Position numbers and translations under genes: made by a program. Below are positions 47,006 through 60,300 of a stretch of DNA of 64,000 nucleotides, piece by piece. The stretch comes from Siphonodentalium dalli. Lineage: Eukaryota > Mollusca > Scaphopoda > Gadilida > Siphonodentaliidae. Positions within the stretch are counted from its first letter, which is position 1; each line of letters begins with the position of its first letter. The DNA is taken from NCBI GenBank assembly GCA_032622095.1, contig CP136066.1, positions 43,101,835 to 43,165,834 on the forward strand, in the 5' to 3' direction. The notes under the pieces were generated by a model, which saw only the letters and a list, made by a program, of their open reading frames with translations, ran no database searches and was not told the origin of the DNA.

Positions 47006-47551
47006 ATCCAATTTTTAAAGAGTTTCATGGACAAGAATTTTAATGTTGCTGTTGGCAAGAGATAGAGTAAATTATTTTTAGAATGGTGACATCGTCAAAA
47101 TAATATCGATCATGGAATATGACACGGTGGGTCAACCGTCTGGAGCATGTTTCTGAAGTTTGTTTTACCCACAGTGTATATAGGTACCATGTCGCCGATG
47201 AGCCGTATGAGCGAAGGGGGTGATATAATTAAATTACTGATACATATATATGCAGTAAAACAATTAAGCCGATATCGCCTGATCCGAAGCATTTGTCTCT
47301 GTCCCCTTGTGTAGATGAAGACATTTCAATTTGATACATTCGTTTTTGTCTGTTTCAAATTTAAAAACCAACTAAATAATTGGAATATCGTGGCCCACGA
47401 TACATCGACTATCCATTGTTTTGGAAACCGACAACATAGTATAAAAATTGTTATTGTGGTACGAATAAATACCGAAACACCGCGAAGCTCTACAAAGTTA
47501 CCAGTTAATCGGAACATCCTTCACTGGTAAATAAGTGATTTCCTAATTGTA
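47006..47551. other. No recognised feature
   Basis: Nothing supported. Confidence 0.35.
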
Positions 47552-48043
47552 TTAAAGGTACAGTTGGCCTTGGCGGTGGGTATCCTGTAAAAATATTTCC
47601 ACCCGTCAAAAACCGCCACAAACAGAAAGAACAACAAAATGTAGACATACTTTGTCCGTATACAAATAAGAAATATCGCATAAACAGTATGTTATTGTCA
47701 TATATTTGAGCATTGTTATGTAAACAAAAGCATAAAAAGTTACTTTTCTGGTGTTTGTTTATATTATGATGGTAAACATAAAGAGCGTTCTTTGTTGGTG
47801 AATTCCTGATATGGAACGAATAAAGAGCGTTTATGCCATTTGTGTGTGATTAGCCAGCAGCATTGTGCTGTCTTCTCAGGCTCTTGCTAAGGTACAATAT
47901 AGTAAATCTTTATGATAACATGCTGTTTACGCGATGGTTATGGTATATATGAACGAAACTGTATGCGTTTTAATGTTTTTCTGTTTACGGTGATTGGAAC
48001 AAATATGAATATTTTCGACAACTAAGGCCTCACGTGCCTTTAA
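47552..48043. mobile_element. TTAAAGG-ended MITE, copy B, just upstream of the WSC gene
   Basis: 492 bp from TTAAAGGTACAGTTGGCC to GGCCTCACGTGCCTTTAA, closely matching 7706-8207. It ends about 250 bp before the start codon at 48290, so it occupies the likely promoter or 5' UTR region of that gene. Confidence 0.85.
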
Positions 48044-48289
48044 TTAACTGGCACTGGAATTGTAGGTATCTATTTTAGAATATTACAACATTGTTCACCA
48101 TAGTCATCTATATTAAAAACATGAGGGGAATATGTGTAACGGAGACCTATCATCAATGAGTTTAATGGATTTTGTTATTTTTGCTGCTGGAAAGAGATAT
48201 AGCTTCCTTAGCAGACAGTAAACTATTGTATATACACTTTTCAGGTACAGTGCGACAAAGGAATCTTAGATTAATTGAATGATACAAAC

Positions 48290-48353
48290 ATGAGATTTTT
48301 GCTGTTACTAGCGATAGTCATCGTGGTAGTGTGTGTCATACACCTATCAGAGG
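48290..48353 (+). CDS. WSC gene exon 1: signal peptide
   Basis: ATG at 48290 starts a basic residue followed by an unbroken hydrophobic core (LLLLAIVIVVVCVI), then HLSEG. The exon ends in phase 1 at GAG G|GTAAGTG. A pyrimidine-rich 'cacttttcag' at 48235-48244 could be the acceptor of an exon boundary in the 5' UTR. Confidence 0.82.
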
Positions 48354-51300
48354 GTAAGTGTTAAGAGGCAGCCTACTCCAAAAAGTGTAATGTTCACATG
48401 TATGTGCCGTAATTGCATATGCCATCGCCCGCTCAGATTAATTGACTATACTTTATAATTTATTGCACACCAATTGCTTTATTTTGCGAAATTCTGCAAA
48501 CTACATGTGTCAATAAATCAATAACAGATCTGTATTTTCATTTGGTAATACAATCGGCTTGTGATGACAGCGCCATTGTCGTCGAAAGTTATAAAACAAT
48601 ATTTACTATTATGCGGTATATTCTAACGAAATTTATTTATATAATTAAATCAATAAATAGCAAAATATGTTTCGTTTATTACAAGTAGGCAATAAACACC
48701 ACCAGAATATTCTGAAATATGTATTAATACCAGGAGGCGAGTAACAGATTCGCGGAGGCTCGGACTTAGTATGAGTGTTCGTTGCTTCAAATGTGCTTGC
48801 TTCTGTGGGCGCGAACAAATTATCCAAACTCCATACAGCGCCATCTACGCTATCGCTGCGATATATCACTGCCACAATGAGTGTACTTTGCAGACGATAA
48901 ATCTATTTTTACATATCGTCGCGGAACTGTATTTACTACTATTTAGTCACCTATTATCTTGTTTTGACCACCAAATTTTTTTTAAAGTTTGCAATAATTG
49001 TAATTCTTTCGGTATTGATAAGAACAATATGAACTGAGCCAGACATAGACAATTTTAATCCTAAAACATAAGAACTAAAAACACGTAATAATTCCTTACC
49101 AATTAATGTCATTATGGCAGTGGTATCTCAGCGGAGCGATGGAGATAACTCTGCCTGGAGTTTGCAAATTATCATCATAGATATAACGACGCAGTAATGT
49201 GAACACGTCAGTGTGTGCGACAGGCACAATTCGAACCTACAGCCACCATACAGCTGGACCGAAATCTACATTTGCTAAATTAAATTATATTTAGACAATC
49301 GCTGTTTGAACAGCTTTTCGATATCGATATGAAATCAGTTAGTTATTGATTATTCTTTATTTCTATTGTGATTTATCATAAAAAATAAACCAATAACTGA
49401 AGAGTAACATTTTAGAATGGTTGGAACTTTGATTATACAAACTTTAAATACTACATGTAACCAAATATTTTGAAGAAAAAAAAAAAAAAAAAAAAAAAAA
49501 TTATGTTATCAGCATGGTTGTAGCAAAATAGAGCCAATTTTCTGGAGAAAAATAAATTATACCAGCGTAGCCTAAAATTCACTTTTAACCTGAACAATCA
49601 TTGTTAAAATTATCCAAACACACTGTGTGCCTTTAAATATTTTAGAATTATATGTAAGAAAGTAGGCCAGGGCATGGTAGAGTCTCACTCTTCCAAGCCT
49701 TGGATTGAGAGAATGAATGTCTGTGAATTTGTGTCTTTCTTCCTTTGTCATTCTTTCTGCTAAATAAAAAAATTAAAAAAAAACAAAAAACAAAAAACAA
49801 AAAAACATTTTAGAATGGTTTACTCACCAGAAGGGCTCACCAAAGAGGAACCACGAAATAAATACTATTAATCTTCTTGCACTGATATTGGGCGATGGCA
49901 GGCTGATGCATTGTGATGGTGTTTACAAAGCTAATCCTCTGTTTCGATATGCCATCTCGACGAAACAGACCTTTTACCGTAGTATTGTGATTAACATATT
50001 TGTTCCATGATACAAAGGAGAGACAATAATTAATAACATGTGACTGATTCCAGATCGCTCAATACATGCATCAACACCAGACTGGAATAAATATGCAACA
50101 CAATTGGTCGAAGAAGATTGCAAAAGTGATCACAGACTTATTGTTGAAACATGTTGCTCAATATAGAAACAGATTAATTTTGTTAACTTCTCAAATAATT
50201 TGACAAAAATAATTTGCATTTCTCAAAAACATTGGCATAAGGTTATTGTAGGCCAGCGCTGACCATGGTTGTGATGCGATTGTACAATGGGAGCAGGGTT
50301 CGCGCTGTAATTTGCCAAATCGGCAGTGGCAAAAATAATTGACAAGTGGCAAAAACTATTTTCATTTGGCAAGTCAATTTTTAATTCCACAAGCAAGTTG
50401 AAAAACTATTGGTCAATCAATACCATTCACTTGAGGAAACTTTAACAATATAATTGTATTAGTGGTGTTGTATAAGGTTTATGAAATGGTCACACCTCTA
50501 TCAACATGTAGTTAATCTGATAGCATTATATTATCGACGGGCGGAGGGATTACTTACATATGATAGAAGAGTTAACATTTTTTAGTCAACATTAATTGTG
50601 AAATGAATGGTATTGAGCAACCAATATTTTCAACAGCTTACTTGAGAATTTGATAAGTATATCTTGCATCTTGCCAAAACATATGCCAAATGAAAATTTT
50701 GTGTATATATAGGAGATATGGCACAGTAGCATGTTATATTTACGCCTCCGAAACATGCCGAGCATTGCTCTTTGGACATCCCTGGGACTATACAACACAC
50801 AAGGCGCCTATTTTTAGAAGCAATTTAAATTTTTGACACAGTGCAATTTGTTTGGGATTGGGTGGGATTGAGTCGCAAAGCGCGCTCGCCGTCATGGGCC
50901 GGGGTTCGAATCCACCCAATCCCAAACATTAAATTTGCTTCGAAAATTTGTTGTTCCAAAGAATACTTTTGCATTTGGCAAACAGCAGCGCGAATCATTG
51001 ACACACATGTTATAATATACATGTATGTGCTCGCATATTGATATTATTTACCCCTTGCCTGTGCAAGTAGTACACGATTTTACCTACCCTGGGTAAAAGT
51101 GCATACCTCAAATATAGGCAGTAATGATAACAGTTATTGATTATATGAATATATACATTTATCAATTAGATATGGCATTTATGTCCAGAATAGCATGTCG
51201 TCGAAGTTGGCTAATATCGCCCTTAAACCGATTAATATCGATTTGCGACATCTCCAATCCGAGTAATAACGAACCAAAGCCGGACGCTTTGGGTCGTATA

Positions 51301-54300
51301 TGGACTATATCTGATTTTGTGACGTCACCAATTATTTTCTAATACGACATTTCTGTTTTGTCGCACAGTATATCGGTGGGCTTAAACCATTAATGTCGTA
51401 ATCTGAAATAAACGTGTGCGTCTTTCAATGGCCGGCCTTCCAAAATGAGGGGAGTTACTATCGGAATTATGCACAGCGAAGTTCATTCGTAGCCGCGGTT
51501 TACATTTTATTGAGACATAATTATAACATACTATGGACTGTCAAATATTTGCAATGGAGTGGCCTAAAATATAAATGTCGCGTGCAATGGGAAAATCTCA
51601 ATCACTCTGGCTGGGCTGGGGACAATACTGGAATCGAAATCGAAATTCGTGATGCAAGCAAACGTTATTATATCGCGTTTAAATTATCCTATTACATAGT
51701 ACATACCTTAATCTAATAATCCTCAGATATCCTTCTATTTGTAAGAATCGACAAGAAACACATAATTATGAACAAAGCAGAAGATACATTCAGGTTATCG
51801 CAAATACGGTCGATGGTGAAAGCTACATGGTGACGTTGCTCGTCGAGTTTCGTTGAAATCGACATGATGACATTTTATGAATGAAATGAACATGATGAAA
51901 TCGACAAGTTTCTTCGTATAGTACACATCTCAGTCGGATTGCGCACACAGCATTAATAATGTAATGGTTAATTTCAGTAAAATACTCCCCTCTAGACAAC
52001 AACCAACTGTCTTGACTTTAGAATACTTTCAGTTTGATGTTGGTAGTTGATTTTCTATTATGATTTGTTCAAAAGGAATGGCTTTAATTTTTAGTTTTTT
52101 AGTTAGGTTTTTTAAGTCTGAGTCGGTGAGCTCGTAGTCTGTTTGCATGGTGAATCTCTGATTTCTCACATGCCTTGATGTATGATATGATTGACCTAAT
52201 TTATACACGAAATTGCTATACAACCCACTCTGTCGATGAACCCTTTTGCATGTCTGGAGTGTGATATATCATAATCACACCACGATACAAGGCCTAAGTT
52301 AATCTTATTTGATGAGAATACGCATCTATGAAGTCATTTTATTGGATTAAAAAGACACAGATATATCCTAGCTGATGCGTGTGTATGGTCATATTATACT
52401 TTACGGCTATAACATAACGTGCAGGTATCAATTTTTGCGAATTCACTCATATGAAAGAGTTGTCAGTTACTAAATTTTAAAAGTATTAATTAATAAATAG
52501 GATATAGCTTGCTTGGTTTGATATTATTGGTCTGATATCAGCCCTCGGTAAGCTCATATATGAGATGAGGTGACCTTGGGCTGATATCAGGCCTAATATC
52601 AAACAAACCAAGTAATATCCTGTAATTACTAATTAGCTAGAGGTTATCGGCCGCAATAAGTAGAACGCTGCCCACGTCATAGGTAACAAAAAGTCGGCCA
52701 ATAAGTAGAAAACGCGCCAATAAGTCAAGGTGACGTAAATGGCGTCATACGTAATTAGCTCGATCGGCAAAGAATATTGGGTCGACGGAAGATAGATTGC
52801 AATTGATTTCGGATGAATTACGGACAGTAACTAGATTAAATATGTATACATGTACGTGGATGAACTACATGTATCCGCATCAATATCAGTGGAAACTGAC
52901 AGTACTGTGAAATCGCTGCAAGTTCTTCACCAAGTTCACTAGAATAAAAATTGCTGGAATAATTGTTAATTTAATAAAACACACAGTGGTATATCTATGT
53001 TAATATATTCATCCTGTGAAACAATTATTACATTGTTGCTAATTAATAAAATACTTATTAATTGGTTGTTTCCACATTGGCCGAGTTATGAGGCATCGGT
53101 CTGTCGTATTAGCCTTCGGCCTGCGAGTATTGTTTATTGTGTTGTACTATTAAAAGTGATGTGCAGCATAATATATCAACTTTGAATAAGGCGCATATAC
53201 AATGGTAAAAAAACAGAATACCTACAGTATTTTGTTTGAATACCTGAAACAACGCATTCGTATCTGGAAAGATATATTTAATTTTCACTCTCGGCTTGCA
53301 GCCGCTCTTGAACATTCCACATTACTTTCCAGACACCCGGAGATATTTCAGTATTCAAACAAAAACTACAGCCATTAGCTATATAACAACTTTTAACATT
53401 CTTTATCACATGCCCCAAAATTAAATTGACTTTCTGGAACGAGGCTCATTTATGATATGAAGACATTTTGTCAGTGGTTCGGTGTCAATATTGCAGTTTT
53501 CAACGAAGACGGCCCCATGTCGTACAAATATAACGATGCAGACTAAACAATAGATACAATGCATGCGTACATCCATTGGTGATTCCGCGCTCTAGCAAAC
53601 TCCACATACTCCAATCAATGGCCAATCGATACAACATTGGAGCCAAAATATGTAACATAACATTGCCTGTTGTAACATGTCACAACTAAGTTGTTTCGAG
53701 TTTAAATTGTTACATTGTATTTGTTTACAGGAACAGCAATGAGCGTGTCATGGCGTAAGTATTCTAAATATGAGGATAATGAACATATTTCTGCAACTTT
53801 ACCTCCATATGTTTCATATTCAAACCGTACTTACATGCGTGTTTAGATTATTATTTTATAATAATTGACACAGATTTTATTTTGAAGTTCAATTTTGTGT
53901 TGTCAACTGAGTTTGTCGGGAAAATGAAATAGGGTGTCGAATAGATTATGTAATATTTTGGTAACATGGCGCTTGGTGTCGAAACATGTCATGTAATACG
54001 TGGGTAACATGGTGCTTGGAATTGGATAGCTCGAGTTGAGGTATCGCCATCTTTGTTGTGGTTATAAGGATTTTCTATCTTTAGGAAATTGTTCAGGGAT
54101 GAGATAGAAAGTTTTTTTTAATTCTCTCTGAATCACTCCTGTTCGGAATGGAAGTTATCAAATGTTAACGTTATTACCTTTGCGTTATTATTCTGATCTT
54201 TTCTGTTCGCAGGTTCAATTGGATGCTATAAAGACACTCGCAAAAGAGATCTTGTTGGTGATTGGGTCGTCTTCAAAGACAACTATATCCGGAAATGTGC

Positions 54301-57300
54301 AAAGCACTGTTTTGACAAAGGTAAGTGTGGATATTTCTTGAATGAGTGATATTGATAGAGACAAACATGTGTTATCTGTGCGACAATATAACTGATGATA
54401 TATGCGAGTAGCATTATAACCCTCCAGTAGTATCAATTTGCATGTGTGGTTGTAAGATTGCTGCAACTCGTAACTTCTTAGAGTATGTGAATGTGTTGCT
54501 CTTTTCTTCAGTTATCCGATTATTTATATTTGCTATTTACGTATCATGTGATGGTTGAAAATCCTCCTATTTTAATAAATACAAGGGGGAATCTCACAAA
54601 ATAAATGATTATCTTCAGGCTTTAGCATAATTATAAGGGATGTCGTTTGTTATCAAGATTTCTAGTTTTATCATGGTTGAAGAACCTTCTGTTTTTATAA
54701 AACATTTGCTAATTTTATGGAATTACCTGCAGACGCATAACCGCATCATGTCGCTCTCTGGCATTCTACAGTCGGTAAAATCATCAAAGTTATGAACTCA
54801 TATACCATTTCGTTTCAATATTTACAGGATTTAAGTACTCTGCGCTACAGTTCTCTAAGCACTGTTTCTGCGACAACAAATTTGGAAAATATGGTAAAAT
54901 TGATGCAAAGAAATGCAACATGAAATGTCCCGGTAACAAAAAAGAAACCTGTGGAGGAAGTTGGGCCAATATGATCTATAAACTTGGTGGTAAGTTTCAG
55001 TATTCACAAGCGCCATACGGCCAAAGAAAATTAAATGTCTGGTTGGGGGTAATATGATCGTACGTGACACGTAACGGGGCAACCACACGCGGTGCTTCGT
55101 CGGATCTAGTTATGCGAAATTTGACCAGATTTGACCTTGAATTTACCGTTTTGAATGTCAATGTCAGGTCGGGGGTTACGAGTTAAGCCGTCCAAAACAC
55201 TGCCCGGACAAAAGTATCCCTAGCTATCGAATATCGTCGAAATCCGCCACTATTACCCGATTTGATCTTGAATCGACCATTTTGAAGATCAAGCATCACA
55301 CTTTGACCCGTCCAAAACACTTCCCGGACAAACGTACACTTAGGTATCAAGTTTCGTCGAAATCCGTCCGGAAGTTTTCCCGGCCATAGCTAACAGACAA
55401 AAGTCTAAAACTATACATTAGGTTTTAGCTGGGTACCTGTCTGACGGGCATGTGGGTGAGACGAAATTTGTTGGCATCCCCATCTACACCAACACCCCCA
55501 AAAAATGGTGGAAATCGGCCCAGTGGATACCCAGATACAGTTCAATGTCATTTAAAATCTCAAGTTCACGCCGCACGGGCATCCGGGTGTGACGAAATTG
55601 CTCAGCGCCTGAAACTACCCCCACATACAAAATTTGGTGAAAATTGGCTCAGCGGAGAACTTGAGTTCAAGGTCATTTGAAGGTCAAGGTCACGCCGCAC
55701 GGGAAAACGGATATACCCATGTTAGTCCTCAGGTCAAACTACATACCCGTACCAAGTTTCGTCAAAATCGGTTAGCCGTTTCCGATTCCATCGCGGAAAC
55801 ACACACACACATACATACACACACACCCACACGCACAGACCACAAACTTTCCTCAAATATATAATAGATTCTTTATGGAGGTCAAGTTTAAATTGATATC
55901 GTACTCCCATGTTTCTGTTCGTCAGATACAGACTCGAGTATGTAGGAGCCTCGATACCGGTATATTTCTAAAGGATAGCTATAAAAGGTCTCTGAATATT
56001 GACATGAGCGCGTACATCGCAACACATATCTAGCAAAATGGCCCTTTAAGTGAGATGTCTTTCAACAGAGGTCAGGGTCGTTGTATGGTCAAGGTCAAGG
56101 TCATATAAGCCCCCCACATCAACTTGACAACAAATTTGGTTGAGGCTTAATTCCCACTTCTCCAACGAAGGCGACCCATGTTATGATGGACATATAATTT
56201 GACGTCCTCGCCGCCACCACTGCTCACAAATGATTTCAAATAATAAGCCGCGTTCCGATGTTGAGTGTGAATACCTGGCAGCCAGCCAATACTATTCGCG
56301 CGACATACAACCGTGAAAAAATCCCCCTTGTTAGGGTAGATTGGTTCAATCATTTATCTCGAAGGAATTGATAAGCCGCTGATATGTCTGTGAGGCCAAA
56401 TCGTTGCGAGACGGGAACTTATTGAATATGTTGTCCGCCTATTAGGGGGATTTTTCGCTAAGCAATTTGTCCGGAGGAAAATTACACGCAGCTAAGGCGG
56501 GATCGTTATTACAAAACACCATAAGTAAACATCGGCGCAACACACGATGTCGTGCTATACATTGTTGGAAAGGGTACATCCTTGGCTATTCAACTGTGGT
56601 AATTTGACTCTGAAGCAGGCACGTTTGCTTGTGCTATTTTCGCATATATCTTTTGCGAAAACGGTTATAAATGCAACCAAGTCTAGTATACTGATGTGAA
56701 ATCAGTGTTTCCTGCGGAGACCATTTTTTTCTGGATTCTAGCCCACAACACCAAATGACGCAAATGACGTCATGGACCATGTCATGACGTCTTCGCTGAT
56801 TTTATTCAGCTAACCAACGAAATTGGTCAAACGAAACTAATCTATAGGCCAAAATCACGTAGGAATTGTTCAGAAAAACTAAAGTTGTTAATTTTATAAC
56901 CATCCCGTTGGTCCACTTCCGATTCTGTGTCACCGTTTCTTTTTGGGATATTATTGTTCCCATGATTCTATGCGAAAGCGAAGCGGAAGTCACGTGATTT
57001 TTAACCCATTTTTCTTGTCCGGATTTTCATCGCGTCGAAATGCTGTTTCATGGTATTGTAAAAATTAATGACGTCATTCACGCCTAAACTTGAAAAGCAA
57101 CAACGCGCCTGCGGCGCGTTGTGGTTGCTATAATTCGAAACAAAATAGATGCGCCTGTGTTGCTATAGACGAACTGCTAGCCCAGTATTCCAATCAATGT
57201 CCTCAGTGTTACTGCTTCAATTGATCTTTGATTTTACTGAAGATATAGCATACAAATTGAACAAGTTCAATATTCAACATCTCAAAGAATTGATAAATGG

Positions 57301-60300
57301 CTTCTAGACGGGAGTGTAACAGATGTTTTTACTAAATACTCGCTGACGAGTAGTTATCTCCAAAGAAATGTTCAGATAATAAGTTCAACAAACGACCATA
57401 TGCAATTTGTGAACACAATATATGAACATGCCACTTCCGTAAACAGCGCTCCTTCTGCGTTTGTATTATCTGCATTCTGCTCATTCTTCCTGAAATCCCT
57501 ACAGATGAATAACTGATCATTTGGATGTATACTCTTTTACCTGGGCGCGAGAATCCATTTAGTATAGAAATTGTTAATGATCATTTCTCTCAAAGTTTGA
57601 CTGCAAAACCGTTTTACCACATATTCGTTAATAATTATGTAATCTAATTTTATAACACTGGGAAACCATCATGGGTAGCAGTATTCCTGTATATAGAAGC
57701 ATTATTTAGTTCAAACTTTAATCATTTATTTACTAAATTAAACTTCCACAGCGGGAATAAAGGTATCAAAGTGAATATCATCAGATGAAAAGTATAGTTA
57801 CGCTATTAATTCCAGGTAAACGTGTGAGCAGCAGCACATCTGACGGAGGATTAAGTGGACTTGGTGAGATCCATATATTATTCAGTGTCTCTCCGATTAT
57901 GTTAGATTACTTCAGCCCGCTTCGATTGTTAGTTATCTTACTCTGAATAACTGAGCTGGTGTTGGTGTCTCAGATTTACTCATATAAGCTTTGGACACAA
58001 CTGTGTGTGCATTGGCAATCTTTACACTTGAGTGTTTTCTATTAAATTCCTCCGGAATCTTTCTAACAAGTAGTCTTATGTGAGTAGAGGTATCGCCAAA
58101 TGTCGGAAATGACGTTATTAACCCAGTTATGATTTATACTGTGGTCTCGTTAAGGTGACCAAAGAAATTGGTCTCAATGAAGCTTATACATCGAATAGTA
58201 ATAATTAAGAGTTTGTGAAGTAGCCAAGTGGTCCATGCTTGTTGATTCCGGGCTTTAGCAAACTCCACACACTCCAATCAATGGCCAATCGATACAACAT
58301 TGGAGCCAAAATATGCAACATAACATTGCCTGTTGTAACATGTCACAACTAAGTTGTTTCGAGTTTAAATTGTTACATTGTATTTGCTTACAGGAACAGC
58401 AATGAGCGTGTCATGGCGTAAGTATTCTAAATATGAGGACAATGAACATATTTCTGCAACTTTACCTCCATATGTTTCATATTCAAACCGTACTTACATG
58501 CGTGTTTAGATTATTATTTTATAATAATTGACACAGATTTTATTTTGAAGTTCAATTTTGTGTGGTCAACTGAGTTTGTCGGGAAAATGAAATAGGGTGT
58601 CGAATAGGTTATGTAATATTCTGGTAACATGGCGCTTGGTGTCGAAACATGTCATGTAATATGTGGGTAACATGGTGCTTGGAATTGGATAGCTCGAGTT
58701 GAGGTATCGCCATCTTTGTTGTGGTTATAAGGATTTTCTATCTTTAGGAAATTGTTCAGGGATGAGATAGAAAGTTTTTTTTAATTCTCTCTGAATCACT
58801 CCTGTTCGGAATGGAAGTTATCAAATGTTAACGTTATTACCTTTGCGTTATTATTCTGATCGTTTCTGTTCGCAGGTTCAATTGGATGCTATAAAGACAC
58901 TCGCAAAAGAGATCTTGTTGGTGATTGGGTCGTACTCAAAGACAACTCTATCCGGAAATGTGCAAAGCACTGTTTTGACAAAGGTAAGTGTGGATATTTC
59001 TTGAATGAGTGATATTGATAGAGACAAACATGTGTTATCTGTGCGACAATATAACTGATGATATATGCGAGTAGCATTATAACCCTCCAGTAGTATCAAT
59101 TTGCATGTGTGGTTGTAAGATTGCTGCAACTCGTAACTTCTTAGAGTATGTGGATGTGTTGCTCTTTTCTTCAGTTATCCGATTATTTATATTTGCTATT
59201 TACGTATCATGTGATGGTTGAAAATCCTCCTATTTTAATAAATACAAGGGGGAATCTCACAAAATAAATGATTATCTTCAGGCTTTAGCATAATTATAAG
59301 GGATGTCGTTTGTTATCAAGATTTCTAGTTTTATCATGGTTGAAGAACCTTCTGTTTTTATAAAACATTTGCTAATTTTATGGAATTACCTGCAGACGCA
59401 TAACCGCATCATGTCGCTCTCTGGCATTCTACAGTCGGTAAAATCATCAAAGTTATGAACTCATATACCATTTCGTTTCAATATTTACAGGATTTAAGTA
59501 CTCTGCGCTACAGTTCTCTAAGCACTGTTTCTGCGACAACAAATTTGGAAAATATGGTAAAATTGATGCAAAGAAATGCAACATGAAATGTCCCGGTAAC
59601 AAAAAAGAAACCTGTGGAGGAAGTTGGGCCAATATGATCTATAAACTTGGTGGTAAGTTTCAGTATTCACAAGCGCCATACGGCCAAAGAAAATTAAATG
59701 TCTGGTTGGGGGTAATATGATCGTACGTGACACGTAACGGGGCAACCACACGCGGTGCTTCGTCGGATCTAGTTATGCGAAATTTGACCAGATTTGACCT
59801 TGAATTTACCGTTTTGAATGTCAATGTCAGGTCGGGGGTTACGAGTTAAGCCGTCCAAAACACTGCCCGGACAAAAGTATCCCTAGCTATCGAATATCGT
59901 CGAAATCCGCCACTATTACCCGATTTGATCTTGAATCGACCATTTTGAAGATCAAGCATCACACTTTGACCCGTCCAAAACACTTCCCGGACAAACGTAC
60001 ACTTAGGTATCAAGTTTCGTCGAAATCCGTCCGGAAGTTTTCCCGGCCATAGCTAACAGACAAAAGTCTAAAACTATACATTAGGTTTTAGCTGGGTACC
60101 TGTCTGACGGGCATGTGGGTGAGACGAAATTTGTTGGCATCCCCATCTACACCAACACCCCCAAAAAATGGTGGAAATCGGCCCAGTGGATACCCAGATA
60201 CAGTTCAATGTCATTTAAAATCTCAAGTTCACGCCGCACGGGCATCCGGGTGTGACGAAATTGCTCAGCGCCTGAAACTACCCCCACATACAAAATTTGG

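Larger units (their letters stand above)
48354..53580. other. Large first intron of the WSC gene
   Basis: 5.38 kb to the exon 2 acceptor at 53730. It holds a retrocopy (49423-49803), a tRNA-like hairpin (50852-50926) and a palindrome (52497-52625). A frame of 100 codons at 51414-51716 has no recognisable domain and I do not call it. Confidence 0.7.
53581..58243. repeat. WSC cassette tandem repeat, copy 1 (4663 bp)
   Basis: Starts at 'gattccgcgctctagcaaac'; upstream sequence does not match the corresponding bases of later copies. It contains exons 2 to 5 and a SINE-like insertion. It differs from copies 2 and 3 mainly in its first 850 bp. Confidence 0.96.

Noticed and set aside
49110-49260. 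tRNA-like 'tggtatctcagcgg' and 'aattcgaacc' boxes
   Set aside because: Boxes are too far apart and the sequence does not fold as a tRNA.
51414-51716. 100-codon + frame in the first WSC intron
   Set aside because: No recognisable domain, no repeat of the frame elsewhere, and no splice evidence.
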